DNA from: Xenorhabdus beddingii
Lineage (GTDB): Bacteria; Pseudomonadota; Gammaproteobacteria; Enterobacterales; Enterobacteriaceae
Direction of reading: 5' to 3'
DNA length: 64,000 nt
Assembly: GCF_002127545.1 (NCBI RefSeq)
Contig: NZ_MUBK01000013.1
Span: 44,411-108,410, forward strand
The stretch's first letter is position 1; each line of letters starts with the position of its first letter. The position numbers and the translations under genes were made by a program. The notes beneath the pieces are model-generated. The model did not search any database and had not been told where the DNA came from. It saw only the letters and a program-made list of their open reading frames with translations. Shown piece by piece: positions 52,996 through 61,959 of the stretch.

Positions 52996-53151
52996 ATTGT
53001 AATCTACCTTATTTGCTATTTTTCCCAATTTTATCATCATTCATGCAGAATAAAAATACGATGGGTTCAGATAAAATTACGTCTGTGTATTGGTATTGGT
53101 GTTTATGATAATGTAGCCACTCATACGGGCTGGATAAAACATGAATATTTC

Positions 53152-54744
53152 CTAGTGATTATTATTAGAATCTGTGTCACTGTCCATCATATCACCATTA
53201 ATCCCAAGCTCTCTAATATACCAATGATCTTTACTCTGATTCTGCCTGATGAAGTATTGTTCATTATCAATAAGAAATGGAACTTGATATTGATAAATAG
53301 TATCCCACATCCCGTGAGTCATAGAACGCTCAGAACGCTCCAACGTTCCCTCTTTATTCATACGAGAAATAAACCATTGATTATTACTATATTTTTGGCC
53401 TGAGCGAAAATGTTCATCACGAAATGAATATGAAAACTGACAATCAAAATAATCGTCATAATTACCAGATCCTGTCAACTTACCTATAGTTCCATACGTA
53501 TCCAATTCATAGATAAAAAAAGCGTTATTAACACGTGTTTGACCATAAATATATACCTTCTCTTTTATTGAAAAGGAAAATGTAGCTTCATAAAAATCAT
53601 CCCGATGACCATTATCTGTTATTATACCTATTTTTCCATTCGGATGGATATTCTGTATAATATAAGGATACCCCCCACTACTACTTTTATCTTTACTATG
53701 AAGGTAAATAAATTGATTACCTCTATTTGCATATGCAAAACCTACATCATAAGAGTTATCCCAATATCCACTATCTATGATTTCTTTATGTCCTTTTTCA
53801 TCCAGTTTCGCGATCATCCAATAGGATTTATACGTAACTTGTGATGTATTGATAAGATTTTTCGCCAGTCCGAAAATATATTGTTCTTTCCCAAGAACAA
53901 AAGGAAAGAGTAAATCATAAAAATGTGTCCATTTCTGTCCAGTGGATGTTTGCTCTCCCATTTTTCCACCTGAGAGAAGCTGGTGCACCGTCACCAGATG
54001 ATCACATTGACGCTGGCGCAAAAGATACAGTTGATTATTGATGGAATAGGTAAATATTGATCTAATGTAGATGCCATCGCTGGGAGGAGACGTTTCACAA
54101 TCCAGATTAAGCTGAAAATGGACTGGTGTTGTTGCATTAACGGCTTGGTCGGTATCTAACATCCCCGTGAGTGTTACAGCTTCCCCATCTTTATTTGTGT
54201 CATAGAGTTCAAAACTGACCATTCCTGATGTATCAGTGGTAACCGTGGTAGCCTTAATTGCACTACCTTTCTCAAAAGATGCTGAGTCTGTAACGTTCAG
54301 CTTTAGATTGCGATTAGCAATATTTGCCCCTGAACCTGTTCCTGTGAGGATCGCCCTGACCTTATTACTCTGCACACCATCAGCCATCGCATTATCATGA
54401 ATGACCTTAAAGTTCAGCGTATAATTTGCCACGGCCTTAAAATGGTAGGATTGTACACCAATTTGTTGACCGCTTTCATGAAGAGTGATGGTCAACTGTC
54501 CATCCCCTCCAGCACTCGAACCTGCAATCAAAACAGTACACATTCCTGAACTATCTGTGGAAGTTTGAAATGTCGTTTGCCCTATATCCTGACCATTGAC
54601 AATAAAGCTGCCTAATGAGCATTCAAGATTTAAAACGACATTACCTAGATTTATGTTTCCTTCGCGCACTAAAAACTGAATGTTAGTCGCCGGTCTTTCT
54701 TGATAGGTGGTATCAGATTGAGAAAATATCACGTTAATACTCAT
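53152..54744 (-). CDS. Ig-like protein with C-terminal propeller-like repeats (cluster gene 6)
   Basis: A 530-aa protein, last of the cluster. Residues ~1-110 and ~111-215 look like two invasin-type (Big_1) Ig domains; the second has the hallmark NAMADGVQSNKVRAILTG and TTDTSGMVSFEL. From about residue 225 there are about six repeats of 46-56 residues, each with F.[FY]S at its start, [YF]I[YF]GQ in the middle, a [FW][FY]I..L...G turn and often WD..Y. This pattern suggests a beta-propeller, possibly sugar-binding, but I do not recognise the family. No signal peptide. GAGG lies five bases before ATG 54744; it follows gene 5 after 10 bases and is probably coupled to it. Confidence 0.75.
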   Translation of the reverse strand: MSINVIFSQSDTTYQERPATNIQFLVREGNINLGNVVLNLECSLGSFIVNGQDIGQTTFQTSTDSSGMCTVLIAGSSAGGDGQLTITLHESGQQIGVQSYHFKAVANYTLNFKVIHDNAMADGVQSNKVRAILTGTGSGANIANRNLKLNVTDSASFEKGSAIKATTVTTDTSGMVSFELYDTNKDGEAVTLTGMLDTDQAVNATTPVHFQLNLDCETSPPSDGIYIRSIFTYSINNQLYLLRQRQCDHLVTVHQLLSGGKMGEQTSTGQKWTHFYDLLFPFVLGKEQYIFGLAKNLINTSQVTYKSYWMIAKLDEKGHKEIIDSGYWDNSYDVGFAYANRGNQFIYLHSKDKSSSGGYPYIIQNIHPNGKIGIITDNGHRDDFYEATFSFSIKEKVYIYGQTRVNNAFFIYELDTYGTIGKLTGSGNYDDYFDCQFSYSFRDEHFRSGQKYSNNQWFISRMNKEGTLERSERSMTHGMWDTIYQYQVPFLIDNEQYFIRQNQSKDHWYIRELGINGDMMDSDTDSNNNH

Positions 54745-54754
54745 ATAGCCTCAC

Positions 54755-56113
54755 TTAAAATGTAAGAGGGTCAATAAAAACAATAGTGTTATTAATTGGG
54801 TCCATGGAAACACCGGTCACACTTACCGTAAAATTAGAGCGAACCGCTTTCTTAGTTTTCAATTTATAAACCAATATATTATTAACATCAGGATGGGTTA
54901 TTTCTAAAATATGACCTCCATTGTTAATCATAATATCAGTACTATCAAAACTGACGGTAATCCCGGTAACAGCAGGTTTTTTTAAGGTAAATTGAATAAG
55001 AAGTTCACACTCACAGATCCCGTCTGCGACACCATAAGAACTATAGGTATAAGATATCATTCCGTCTGAAGATGACTTCCAATTCGCAAAACTCAAGGGA
55101 ACATTATAGGCAATAACCGGATTATCATAGTTAAGGCTTAAGACACTGTTTTTGGTAATGTCATCACTATAGATATATAGATACCCTACACCTTTATCAT
55201 TTGTAGTTATTTCGGTATTGGTGATACCATTATTAAAATAAGCATTTGTTAGCTGCGCATTTAATTTGTTATTAGGTTCCGTATAAATTATGGCGGATAA
55301 AAGCGGTTTTATATCAGGAAATTTATTAATCCTACCAGCAATGTTTTTAGTTGTTTGTACTTTAACATTAATCGTATCCAAATCTTCTAATAGTGTAACC
55401 TGAGTATAATCAGAGATTATCTGTTTATTCGTAATGGAAAAATTTGCAATAAAAGAATCGGCTTCAATAAAGTCAAATTTATTTATAGAAAAGTCATAAT
55501 CCTTATAACCATTCTGTATATCTTTAGGAAGCAATGGTAGGCTTGCAGAGGACAAAGATTTCAATTCCGAGCCGTCTTTTTTCAAAGATTCAATGGTAAT
55601 AACCATATTGTCATAATCTACTAATCCTGTAAATTTCGCCCTAATCTTAATAGCCCCTTCAGACTTTATTGTGCGTAAATCCAGTGTAGAGTTTTTAGCA
55701 TCAAGAAATATTACTTCATTGCCAGATGTATTCATATTACAAGATCCTGTAAAAGTGATGTTTGATTTTAATGAGTAACGTTGATTATTAATTAATTCTG
55801 TTACCGTATATTCAGCTTCGTATAAACCAGATACCTCTATCTCGCTAACATGAAACAATAGAAGATGATAATTCCGTTTGAGCTTATCTGGTGTAATCGT
55901 ATAAGGAACACTTTTCACCTTGGTATTTGTGTCATTTTTTAGATAAATAACGCCTTCTATTTTATCTTCCACCTCTGCCTTATCATATTTATCCACCTGC
56001 ATCAATATATATTGACTACCCATAGCTCTGACATCAGAAATATTAATTTTACCATTCCCATAATCCTGAGGGAACTGAGGTGCCGGTAGAAGATTTGTAT
56101 CCAGAACACTCAT
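54755..56113 (-). CDS. Ig-like domain protein (cluster gene 5)
   Basis: A 452-aa protein with no signal peptide or membrane segment. The N-terminal 120 residues begin LLPAPQFPQDYGNGKINISD and read as an Ig-like repeat (IEGVIYLKND, PYTITP, LLFHVSEIEVSGLYEAEYTV), a pattern related to the LFFVN domain of the upstream paralogues. Two or three further strand-rich domains follow. One, near residues 290-380, has SSYGVADGICECELLIQFTL, recalling invasin-type Ig starts (ADG). AT-rich like its neighbours. Function unknown; a surface or secreted binding role is inferred only from fold and context. Confidence 0.7.
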   Translation of the reverse strand: MSVLDTNLLPAPQFPQDYGNGKINISDVRAMGSQYILMQVDKYDKAEVEDKIEGVIYLKNDTNTKVKSVPYTITPDKLKRNYHLLLFHVSEIEVSGLYEAEYTVTELINNQRYSLKSNITFTGSCNMNTSGNEVIFLDAKNSTLDLRTIKSEGAIKIRAKFTGLVDYDNMVITIESLKKDGSELKSLSSASLPLLPKDIQNGYKDYDFSINKFDFIEADSFIANFSITNKQIISDYTQVTLLEDLDTINVKVQTTKNIAGRINKFPDIKPLLSAIIYTEPNNKLNAQLTNAYFNNGITNTEITTNDKGVGYLYIYSDDITKNSVLSLNYDNPVIAYNVPLSFANWKSSSDGMISYTYSSYGVADGICECELLIQFTLKKPAVTGITVSFDSTDIMINNGGHILEITHPDVNNILVYKLKTKKAVRSNFTVSVTGVSMDPINNTIVFIDPLTF

Positions 56114-56167
56114 AAAAACCTCTCTAATAAAATAATTTTAAATGACATCTCAAAATTGTAGAACACT

Positions 56168-56197
56168 CCCTAACTCCCGCTATACTGGGAGTTAGGG
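56168..56197 (-). terminator. Perfect inverted repeat after cluster gene 4
   Basis: CCCTAACTCCC pairs with GGGAGTTAGGG (11 bp) around GCTATACT, in the 124-base gap between the 500-aa and 452-aa genes. No T-run follows, so it may be an attenuator or RNA-stability element. Confidence 0.6.
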
Positions 56198-56237
56198 CTC
56201 TTCATAAATGTAATGTATCACTATTATAAAAAGGCAC

Positions 56238-57740
56238 TTAGAACACAACAATATGCCCTGACCAGATACCTCCATATGTCACGTCAATATCATTATCATT
56301 TCCGATTTGATAATCAAAGTAAATTTCTCCATCATGGTATGGAAAAGCTAAGTTATTATTCAATAAATCATAGGGTATACCAAATGTTAATATAGCTGTT
56401 TCACCACCTGATTTATCGGGTTGGTATGGCATATTTCCTTTGAAACTATGTGTTATTGTTCTGGTGCTAGAGTTAATATATAAATTTAAAATTATTTCTG
56501 AACCCAGTTTAACTTTGGTATTATCCGTTTTATCATTAGTTCCTGTTATTTTAACAAACAAGCCTGCATCACCAAGATTGTGTTCATGATTGGAGACCTT
56601 TTGGTTATTAATGCCGCCATCCTGTTCAATAGGAACATTGAAGCTAGAGTAAACCTTACAAGGTTCATAGGTTCTATCAATATCATTCCACGGTTGGTTT
56701 TTTCTTCCTCTATAAATAACATCAGTAGGACTGGATTTAGCGATTACATTGTCACTTGGTTTAATTAACAAATAAGATAGTTTTGATGGTTCATCTTTTT
56801 TGAAAATAAAATAAGGTAACGCCTTTAAACAGGGTTCACTTTCATTATTACTAAGGATTCTGATGTAGTACTTATATTCATCGTTAACAAAAAATAACAA
56901 AAAATCACCTAACTTATGATCATCACACGGTGACATATCTACCCAGAATTTACTTTCGCCTTCTGACTTTATATTATCGTTAATGGCGGTTACTATATTT
57001 AAAGGTTGCCGATAATCTTTAAAATCATCAACAAATATAAATATAGGATCATTAGCAAATTTAAAGTCGGTTGATTTTGGTATGGTAGAAGATAATTGAA
57101 TAATTGGTGACGTTGCTTTTTTCGGGGAAATATAAAATTCCAACTTTCCTTCTTCATCTGAATTTATGAAAATACCCTGATGGTTATCAAATTCATGAAT
57201 TTCTATTTTTGTGGTTTTATCAGCATGGTAAATGTTTATTTCTTTTAACTGATTAGTGATATTGGATTTTATAAATACAGGTACTCCTGATAATGATTTT
57301 CCATTTTTATCTCTTAAAATTGTATGAATTTTAGTTAATATAGAGCCAATTTGAGAGTCGGTAAATGAGATTGGAATAACTAAACATGGGTTATCAATAT
57401 GTAATCTCACTGAATCCGAATCAATAGTTCTTGCTGTGGATTGTAAATTTTTAGATGGAAAACCGGTTGACGATGTTTTTACACTAAAATAAATATTTTC
57501 ATTTTCTGTTACAGAGTTAGGTACAGTAAGAGTGATTGTTGCTGTCGCCGTTTTTTTACTGTGATCTAGTGTTAAGGGGATAGGGCCAAATGGTACAGTA
57601 ATATTTTTGTTATTATAAAATGAAATAGTGGAAAGGTCATCAATATTTTCATTAGATGATAGTATTACTGTAAATAAAAATTCTTGTCCTATAATTAAAT
57701 CGCCATTATCAGGTAGGGAAAATTCAATTGTACCAGCCAT
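56238..57740 (-). CDS. Ig-like paralogue, 500 aa (cluster gene 4)
   Basis: A diverged member of the three-paralogue set. N-terminal module with DLIIGQEFLFTVILSS (about residues 14-29). Middle domain with PVFIKSNI and GIFINSDEEGKLEFYISPK. Ig-like domain with LGDFLLFFVNDEYKYYIR, ALPYFIFKKDEPSKLSYLLI and a YRG end. Then TYEPCKVYSSF and a C-terminal domain ending in GEIYFDYQIG. These landmarks occur in the same order as in the 530-aa and 668-aa genes. No signal peptide; few cysteines. Function unknown. Confidence 0.78.
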   Translation of the reverse strand: MAGTIEFSLPDNGDLIIGQEFLFTVILSSNENIDDLSTISFYNNKNITVPFGPIPLTLDHSKKTATATITLTVPNSVTENENIYFSVKTSSTGFPSKNLQSTARTIDSDSVRLHIDNPCLVIPISFTDSQIGSILTKIHTILRDKNGKSLSGVPVFIKSNITNQLKEINIYHADKTTKIEIHEFDNHQGIFINSDEEGKLEFYISPKKATSPIIQLSSTIPKSTDFKFANDPIFIFVDDFKDYRQPLNIVTAINDNIKSEGESKFWVDMSPCDDHKLGDFLLFFVNDEYKYYIRILSNNESEPCLKALPYFIFKKDEPSKLSYLLIKPSDNVIAKSSPTDVIYRGRKNQPWNDIDRTYEPCKVYSSFNVPIEQDGGINNQKVSNHEHNLGDAGLFVKITGTNDKTDNTKVKLGSEIILNLYINSSTRTITHSFKGNMPYQPDKSGGETAILTFGIPYDLLNNNLAFPYHDGEIYFDYQIGNDNDIDVTYGGIWSGHIVVF

Positions 57741-57780
57741 GTTTTTATTTCCTTTTTTATTTTATAAAAATTAGATTTAA

Positions 57781-57803
57781 GAGCGCTGCTACAATCAGCG
57801 CTC
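57781..57803 (-). terminator. Perfect inverted repeat between cluster genes 3 and 4
   Basis: GAGCGCTG pairs with CAGCGCTC around CTACAAT. On the minus strand it is followed by TTAAATCTAATTTTTA, a weak terminator-like tail. Confidence 0.65.
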
Positions 57804-57820
57804 ATATTTATTTTTGTTAA

Positions 57821-59413
57821 TTAATTACCTGTTTCACCAGGGCCTGCAGCCGTTTCAATATTTGAAGTCCATGCCACACCGTATTTCAATAAGTTATCTT
57901 GATAGAATTGATAGTCAAAATATATATAACCACGACCTTCTATACCAGAGATATCATCATACTTAATATGAAAAAAAATAGAGTCTGGATTACCAGTGCC
58001 ACCAATTTCAGCTAAGGACATTTGTTTGGTGTAAGTTTTTTGGAAACTATTATTGTCTGAATTTATATACATTGTCAGAGTAATATCTGTTATATCTAAT
58101 GGGACGGGATTTATCTCTGCATTCTTATTAATATCATTAGAACGTATAATTTCAATAAATAATCCTTTGTGTTTATATCCAGGATACCTCATTATGGCGT
58201 CATAATTAATATAATTCCCCCTACCGGGTTGTAATATGTTATCTGGACCAACGCCAATGCTGGGATGAACTATACAAGGTTCAAATTCTCTTTTAACATC
58301 TGCAACAGGTTCATAAGGAATACCGCCTACATAAGTCAACGGTAATGGCTCAGAATATAACGAGTGCCCACTACTTTTAACAACCGTATAAGAAAAATTA
58401 GATGGTTCTTCTTGTTTGAAGATAGAATAAGGCAATTTTACACTGTACTGATCCAACTGTGCTTTTATATCCACGAGAGGCACAGCATAGCCAGTATAGA
58501 TATCATTAACAAAAAACAAAATCACATCACCTACTAATGCGCCATCGTAGCTGCTTACCTCTGTGAGAAAATATGGCACCCCACCATCAGCAGATAAATT
58601 ACCGATAGTATAACCAAGAATATTTGGTACACCAATAGAATTCATATAACCTGGATTACTGTAATTAACCACATAAAGCGTCTTTTTGGCATAAACATCA
58701 AATATATCTGGAATAACTGTTTTTAATTCAAGCATACTCACCAGTGATAATTTAGGATAAAGATAAAATTTAACTAAACCATGACTATCTGAAGTGATCG
58801 CTATTCCTTTATTAGGCCCAAGTTTCTCAAGGAGAATCTCATTTTGATTCGCATCCTTAAAATCAAACTCTTCCATTTTATTATGAATTCCTGACGTAAT
58901 AAATACGGGAGTACCAACCAATACTTTTCCGGATTTACTTTTTAACGTAGTATATATTGATGTGAAATTATGATTTTCTGATGGTTTGGTATTATCTTTA
59001 AGTGGTGTTTGCAGATAAGATTTTTCAATAAACAGCGATAATGTCTCTGCATTTATTTCATGCGCAGTACCCGCAAAACTCACCGCCTGAAAACCACTCC
59101 CATCGCTAGTAGTTGCATCAGTATGTACTTCAAATTTAATGGGATAACCATCTTGTATGGAGCTATTACCCACTTTTTTCAGTACTGTAAAACTTAACGT
59201 TGCAGAACCTTTTTTTGAAGTGGAATCATAGACAATTTTAGCAGAAACCACATTAAAACTTATATTATCACTGGGGTTTTTTATGATTATGTTTTTTAAT
59301 GGAAGAATTTTTTCATCCGAACTTAATTTTACAACAAAACTAGCATGCTGACCTATAATTAGATCAGCGTTATGTAAAATTGAAATCTCCATTTTATTAT
59401 TTTTTCCTGACAT
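57821..59413 (-). CDS. Ig-like paralogue, 530 aa (cluster gene 3)
   Basis: Very close to the 668-aa gene from residue ~125 on. Architecture: one IGQ/LSS module (DLIIGQHASFVVKLSS, ~15-30) of about 120 residues; a domain with YTTLKSKSGKVLVGTPVFI, LGPNKGIAITSDSHGL and VKFYLYPKLSLV; a domain with LSADGGVPYFL, VGDVILFFVNDIYTGY, VKLPYSIFKQEEPSNFSYTV and a LPLTYVGG end; then REFEPCIVHPS and a C-terminal domain ending in GYIYFDYQFYQ. No signal peptide. The family was not recognised; the middle domain follows the pattern of Ig-like repeats of large surface proteins. Confidence 0.8.
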   Translation of the reverse strand: MSGKNNKMEISILHNADLIIGQHASFVVKLSSDEKILPLKNIIIKNPSDNISFNVVSAKIVYDSTSKKGSATLSFTVLKKVGNSSIQDGYPIKFEVHTDATTSDGSGFQAVSFAGTAHEINAETLSLFIEKSYLQTPLKDNTKPSENHNFTSIYTTLKSKSGKVLVGTPVFITSGIHNKMEEFDFKDANQNEILLEKLGPNKGIAITSDSHGLVKFYLYPKLSLVSMLELKTVIPDIFDVYAKKTLYVVNYSNPGYMNSIGVPNILGYTIGNLSADGGVPYFLTEVSSYDGALVGDVILFFVNDIYTGYAVPLVDIKAQLDQYSVKLPYSIFKQEEPSNFSYTVVKSSGHSLYSEPLPLTYVGGIPYEPVADVKREFEPCIVHPSIGVGPDNILQPGRGNYINYDAIMRYPGYKHKGLFIEIIRSNDINKNAEINPVPLDITDITLTMYINSDNNSFQKTYTKQMSLAEIGGTGNPDSIFFHIKYDDISGIEGRGYIYFDYQFYQDNLLKYGVAWTSNIETAAGPGETGN

Positions 59414-59670
59414 TTTACCACCTCATATTTAATTAATAATGGTTATAATTAATGGCTATTAAGTTCATCCTATTACATAAATTATTTGTAACAGTTTTAT
59501 TTTTAACCTCACAAAACAGCGACTCAATATTATACATTGAAAAACTGAATATTCCTTACTCTCCGCAGTGCGGAGAGTAAGTGTGTACCCTACATTTTAA
59601 AATGTCATTTATAAAGATGAAGTTATTCGAGTATTCTTATCAGTATGATCCCTAACTTTTTCTTAAAAAA
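59414..59670. other. Spacer between cluster genes 2 and 3 with a perfect inverted repeat
   Basis: 257 AT-rich bases. A 13-bp perfect inverted repeat at 59555-59581 (CTTACTCTCCGCA and TGCGGAGAGTAAG) stands out in the otherwise AT-rich spacer. It may end the upstream transcript; gene 3 then needs its own promoter in 59414-59550. Confidence 0.6.
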
Positions 59671-61677
59671 TTAACTATTACCTTGACCTTTATCTTGACC
59701 TGGACCCGGAACGGTTTCAATAAATCCATTCCAAATTTCACTATATTTCAAATCTTCGCCTTGATAAAATTGATAGTCAAAACTGATATTGCCATTTCCT
59801 CTTACATTAACTATATCCAGATAAGGAATATGAAAAAAAACAGAACTTGCATTACCATTACCACCAATTTCATGCAAGGTGGATTGTGCGGTATAAGATG
59901 TCATAAAATTTTTGTTCTGTGAATTTATGTACATATTTAAAGTAATATCCGTTATATTTAACGGAACTTGTTGTATCACTGGGGTAGGAGTATTGGTATT
60001 GGTATTGGTATTGGTATTGGTATTGGTATTGGTATTGGTATTGGTATTAGAACGTAATACCTCAATAAATAACCCATTATGGGTGTACCCAGGGTATTTC
60101 ATGATAGAATCATAACTAATATAATTATCCTCTGGTATAATGTTATCAGCATCAACACCAAGGCTGGTATGAACTACGCAAGATACATATTCTCTCTTAG
60201 CCTCCGTATCCGCTTCATAAGGAACTCCGCCTACATAAGTCAACGGTAATGGTTCAGAATATAACGCTTGCCCACTTTCTTTAATCACAGTATAAGAAAA
60301 ATTAGATAGCTCATCTTGTTTAAAGATAGAATAAGGAAGTTCAATATCGTACTGATCTAATTTATTTTTTTTGGAATCAACGGGCACAATATGACCGGTA
60401 AAGATACCATTAACAAAAAATAAGATCATATCACCTGGTGATTGGGCATCGTAGCTGCTTACAGCTGTGAGAAAATATGGTACTCCCCCATCTGCAGATA
60501 AGCTACCGGAAGCATAACCAAGAATACTTGGCATACCAATAGAATTCATATAGCCTGGGTTGCTGTAATTAACCACATAAAGCATATTTTTAGCAAGGAT
60601 ATCAAATACATTTGGAATAACCATTTTTAAATCAAGTATACTCACCAGTGACAATTTAGGGTAAAGATAAAATTTAACTAATCCATGACTATCTGAAGTT
60701 ATCGCTATTCCTTTATTAGGCCCAAGTTTCTCAAGGAGAATCTCATTTGTATTATTGGCATCCTTAAAATAAAACTCTTCCATTTTATTATGAATCCCTG
60801 ACGTAATAAACACGGGGGTACCGACTAACACTTTTCCAGATTTACTTTTTAACGTTGTATATATTGATGTGGAATTATTATTCTCTGATGGCTTAATATT
60901 ATCTTTAAGTGGTGTTTGCAGATAAGGTCTTGTAATAAAAAGTGCTAATGAATTTACATCAATCTCATTGGCTTGACCTGCAAAAGGTAAAGATTGAAAA
61001 TCACCTTCACTAGTAACTGCATCAGTATGTACGTCAAAATGAATACTGTCACCCTCTTGTACAGGATTACCACTAACATCTTCCACTGTAAAACTTAATG
61101 TTGCAGATGCAGAGAGTGAATTACTTCCATATTTAAGAACAATAGGCTTAGTAATATCTTGATCAAATCTTATATTATTACTGGCATTTTTTATGATTAC
61201 ACTTTTTGCTGGAAGAATAATTTTCTCCGAACTTAATTTTACTGTAAAAATCACGCTCTGCCCTATGACTAAATCAGCCTTCTGAGCAATTGAAATTTCC
61301 ATTTTATTGTTATTATCTGCTATAACTTTATCTGAGAAAGTTGTAACAGTGAAGCCACTTCCACCTGCAGTCGCATCAGTATCTACGTCAAAATGAATGC
61401 TGGCACCCTTTTGTACAGGTACAGTCCCTACTTTCTCAAGCACGGTAAAACTCAATTGTGCCGATGCTTTAATTTCATGATCTTCGTAGACAAGTTTAAT
61501 AGGCTGAGTAATATCTTGGTCAAACTTTATATTTGGACTGACTTTTTTTATGGTTATGGCTTTGTTAGGATCAATAGGTTTATCAGAGCTTAATGTTACA
61601 GTGACATTAACCTTCTTTCCGATAACTAATTTAGCATCTTGATTAATTAAAACTTCTATTTTATTATTGCCCGGCAT
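59671..61677 (-). CDS. Ig-like paralogue, 668 aa, with duplicated N-terminal module (cluster gene 2)
   Basis: Largest complete paralogue. It has two copies of the N-terminal module (KLVIGKKVNVTVTLSS near 15-30 and DLVIGQSVIFTVKLSS near 135-150), where the 530-aa gene has one. The rest matches that gene closely at DNA and protein level (LGPNKGIAITSDSHGL, GDMILFFVNGIFTGH, ELPYSIFKQDELSNFSYTV). A run of about ten Asn-Thr pairs, encoded by the hexanucleotide repeat 59995-60048, separates the Ig-like domain from the last domain, which ends in ISFDYQFYQGEDLKY. No signal peptide. Function unknown. Confidence 0.8.
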   Translation of the reverse strand: MPGNNKIEVLINQDAKLVIGKKVNVTVTLSSDKPIDPNKAITIKKVSPNIKFDQDITQPIKLVYEDHEIKASAQLSFTVLEKVGTVPVQKGASIHFDVDTDATAGGSGFTVTTFSDKVIADNNNKMEISIAQKADLVIGQSVIFTVKLSSEKIILPAKSVIIKNASNNIRFDQDITKPIVLKYGSNSLSASATLSFTVEDVSGNPVQEGDSIHFDVHTDAVTSEGDFQSLPFAGQANEIDVNSLALFITRPYLQTPLKDNIKPSENNNSTSIYTTLKSKSGKVLVGTPVFITSGIHNKMEEFYFKDANNTNEILLEKLGPNKGIAITSDSHGLVKFYLYPKLSLVSILDLKMVIPNVFDILAKNMLYVVNYSNPGYMNSIGMPSILGYASGSLSADGGVPYFLTAVSSYDAQSPGDMILFFVNGIFTGHIVPVDSKKNKLDQYDIELPYSIFKQDELSNFSYTVIKESGQALYSEPLPLTYVGGVPYEADTEAKREYVSCVVHTSLGVDADNIIPEDNYISYDSIMKYPGYTHNGLFIEVLRSNTNTNTNTNTNTNTNTNTNTPTPVIQQVPLNITDITLNMYINSQNKNFMTSYTAQSTLHEIGGNGNASSVFFHIPYLDIVNVRGNGNISFDYQFYQGEDLKYSEIWNGFIETVPGPGQDKGQGNS
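59995..60048. repeat. Hexanucleotide repeat, nine perfect copies, inside cluster gene 2
   Basis: GGTATT on the plus strand (AATACC in the coding sense) repeated nine times, plus a one-mismatch copy at 59989-59994. The unit is two codons (Asn-Thr), so slippage would change the linker length without breaking the frame. Confidence 0.95.
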
Positions 61678-61959
61678 CTTATCACCTCATAATTTAATTA
61701 CATTTAGATATAATTTACGATTAATAGATTAAATCGATTTATTTCAATTGGAAATAATTTAATGCTTAAATGGTTTTTTTAAAATATATTAATATATTGA
61801 ATTGGCATAATAAGTTCAACATCACCTCCTCTGTAACCACTCCATTTTCATGCTCATAGTAAATGTATATAAAAACAAAAGACAATGAAAAAAAGTTATC
61901 GACTGATAATTTTTTATTATCACGAGAGACATTACATGACCATTTTGTATTCTTATGGG
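61678..61959. other. Spacer between cluster genes 1 and 2
   Basis: 282 very AT-rich bases without a gene; probably the promoter of the 668-aa gene. Apart from a weak AT hairpin (61909-61925) nothing was recognised. Confidence 0.5.

Noticed and set aside
52909..53403. Forward open frame overlapping the end of pykA and cluster gene 6
   Set aside because: It runs antisense to the Ig/propeller gene and shares the pykA terminator region; no domain recognised.
59995..60048. Possible CRISPR-like repeat array
   Set aside because: Pure six-base unit without spacers inside a coding sequence; it is a microsatellite.
59914..60115. Forward frame with a long Leu-Val repeat
   Set aside because: It is the antisense reading of the hexanucleotide repeat in the 668-aa gene.
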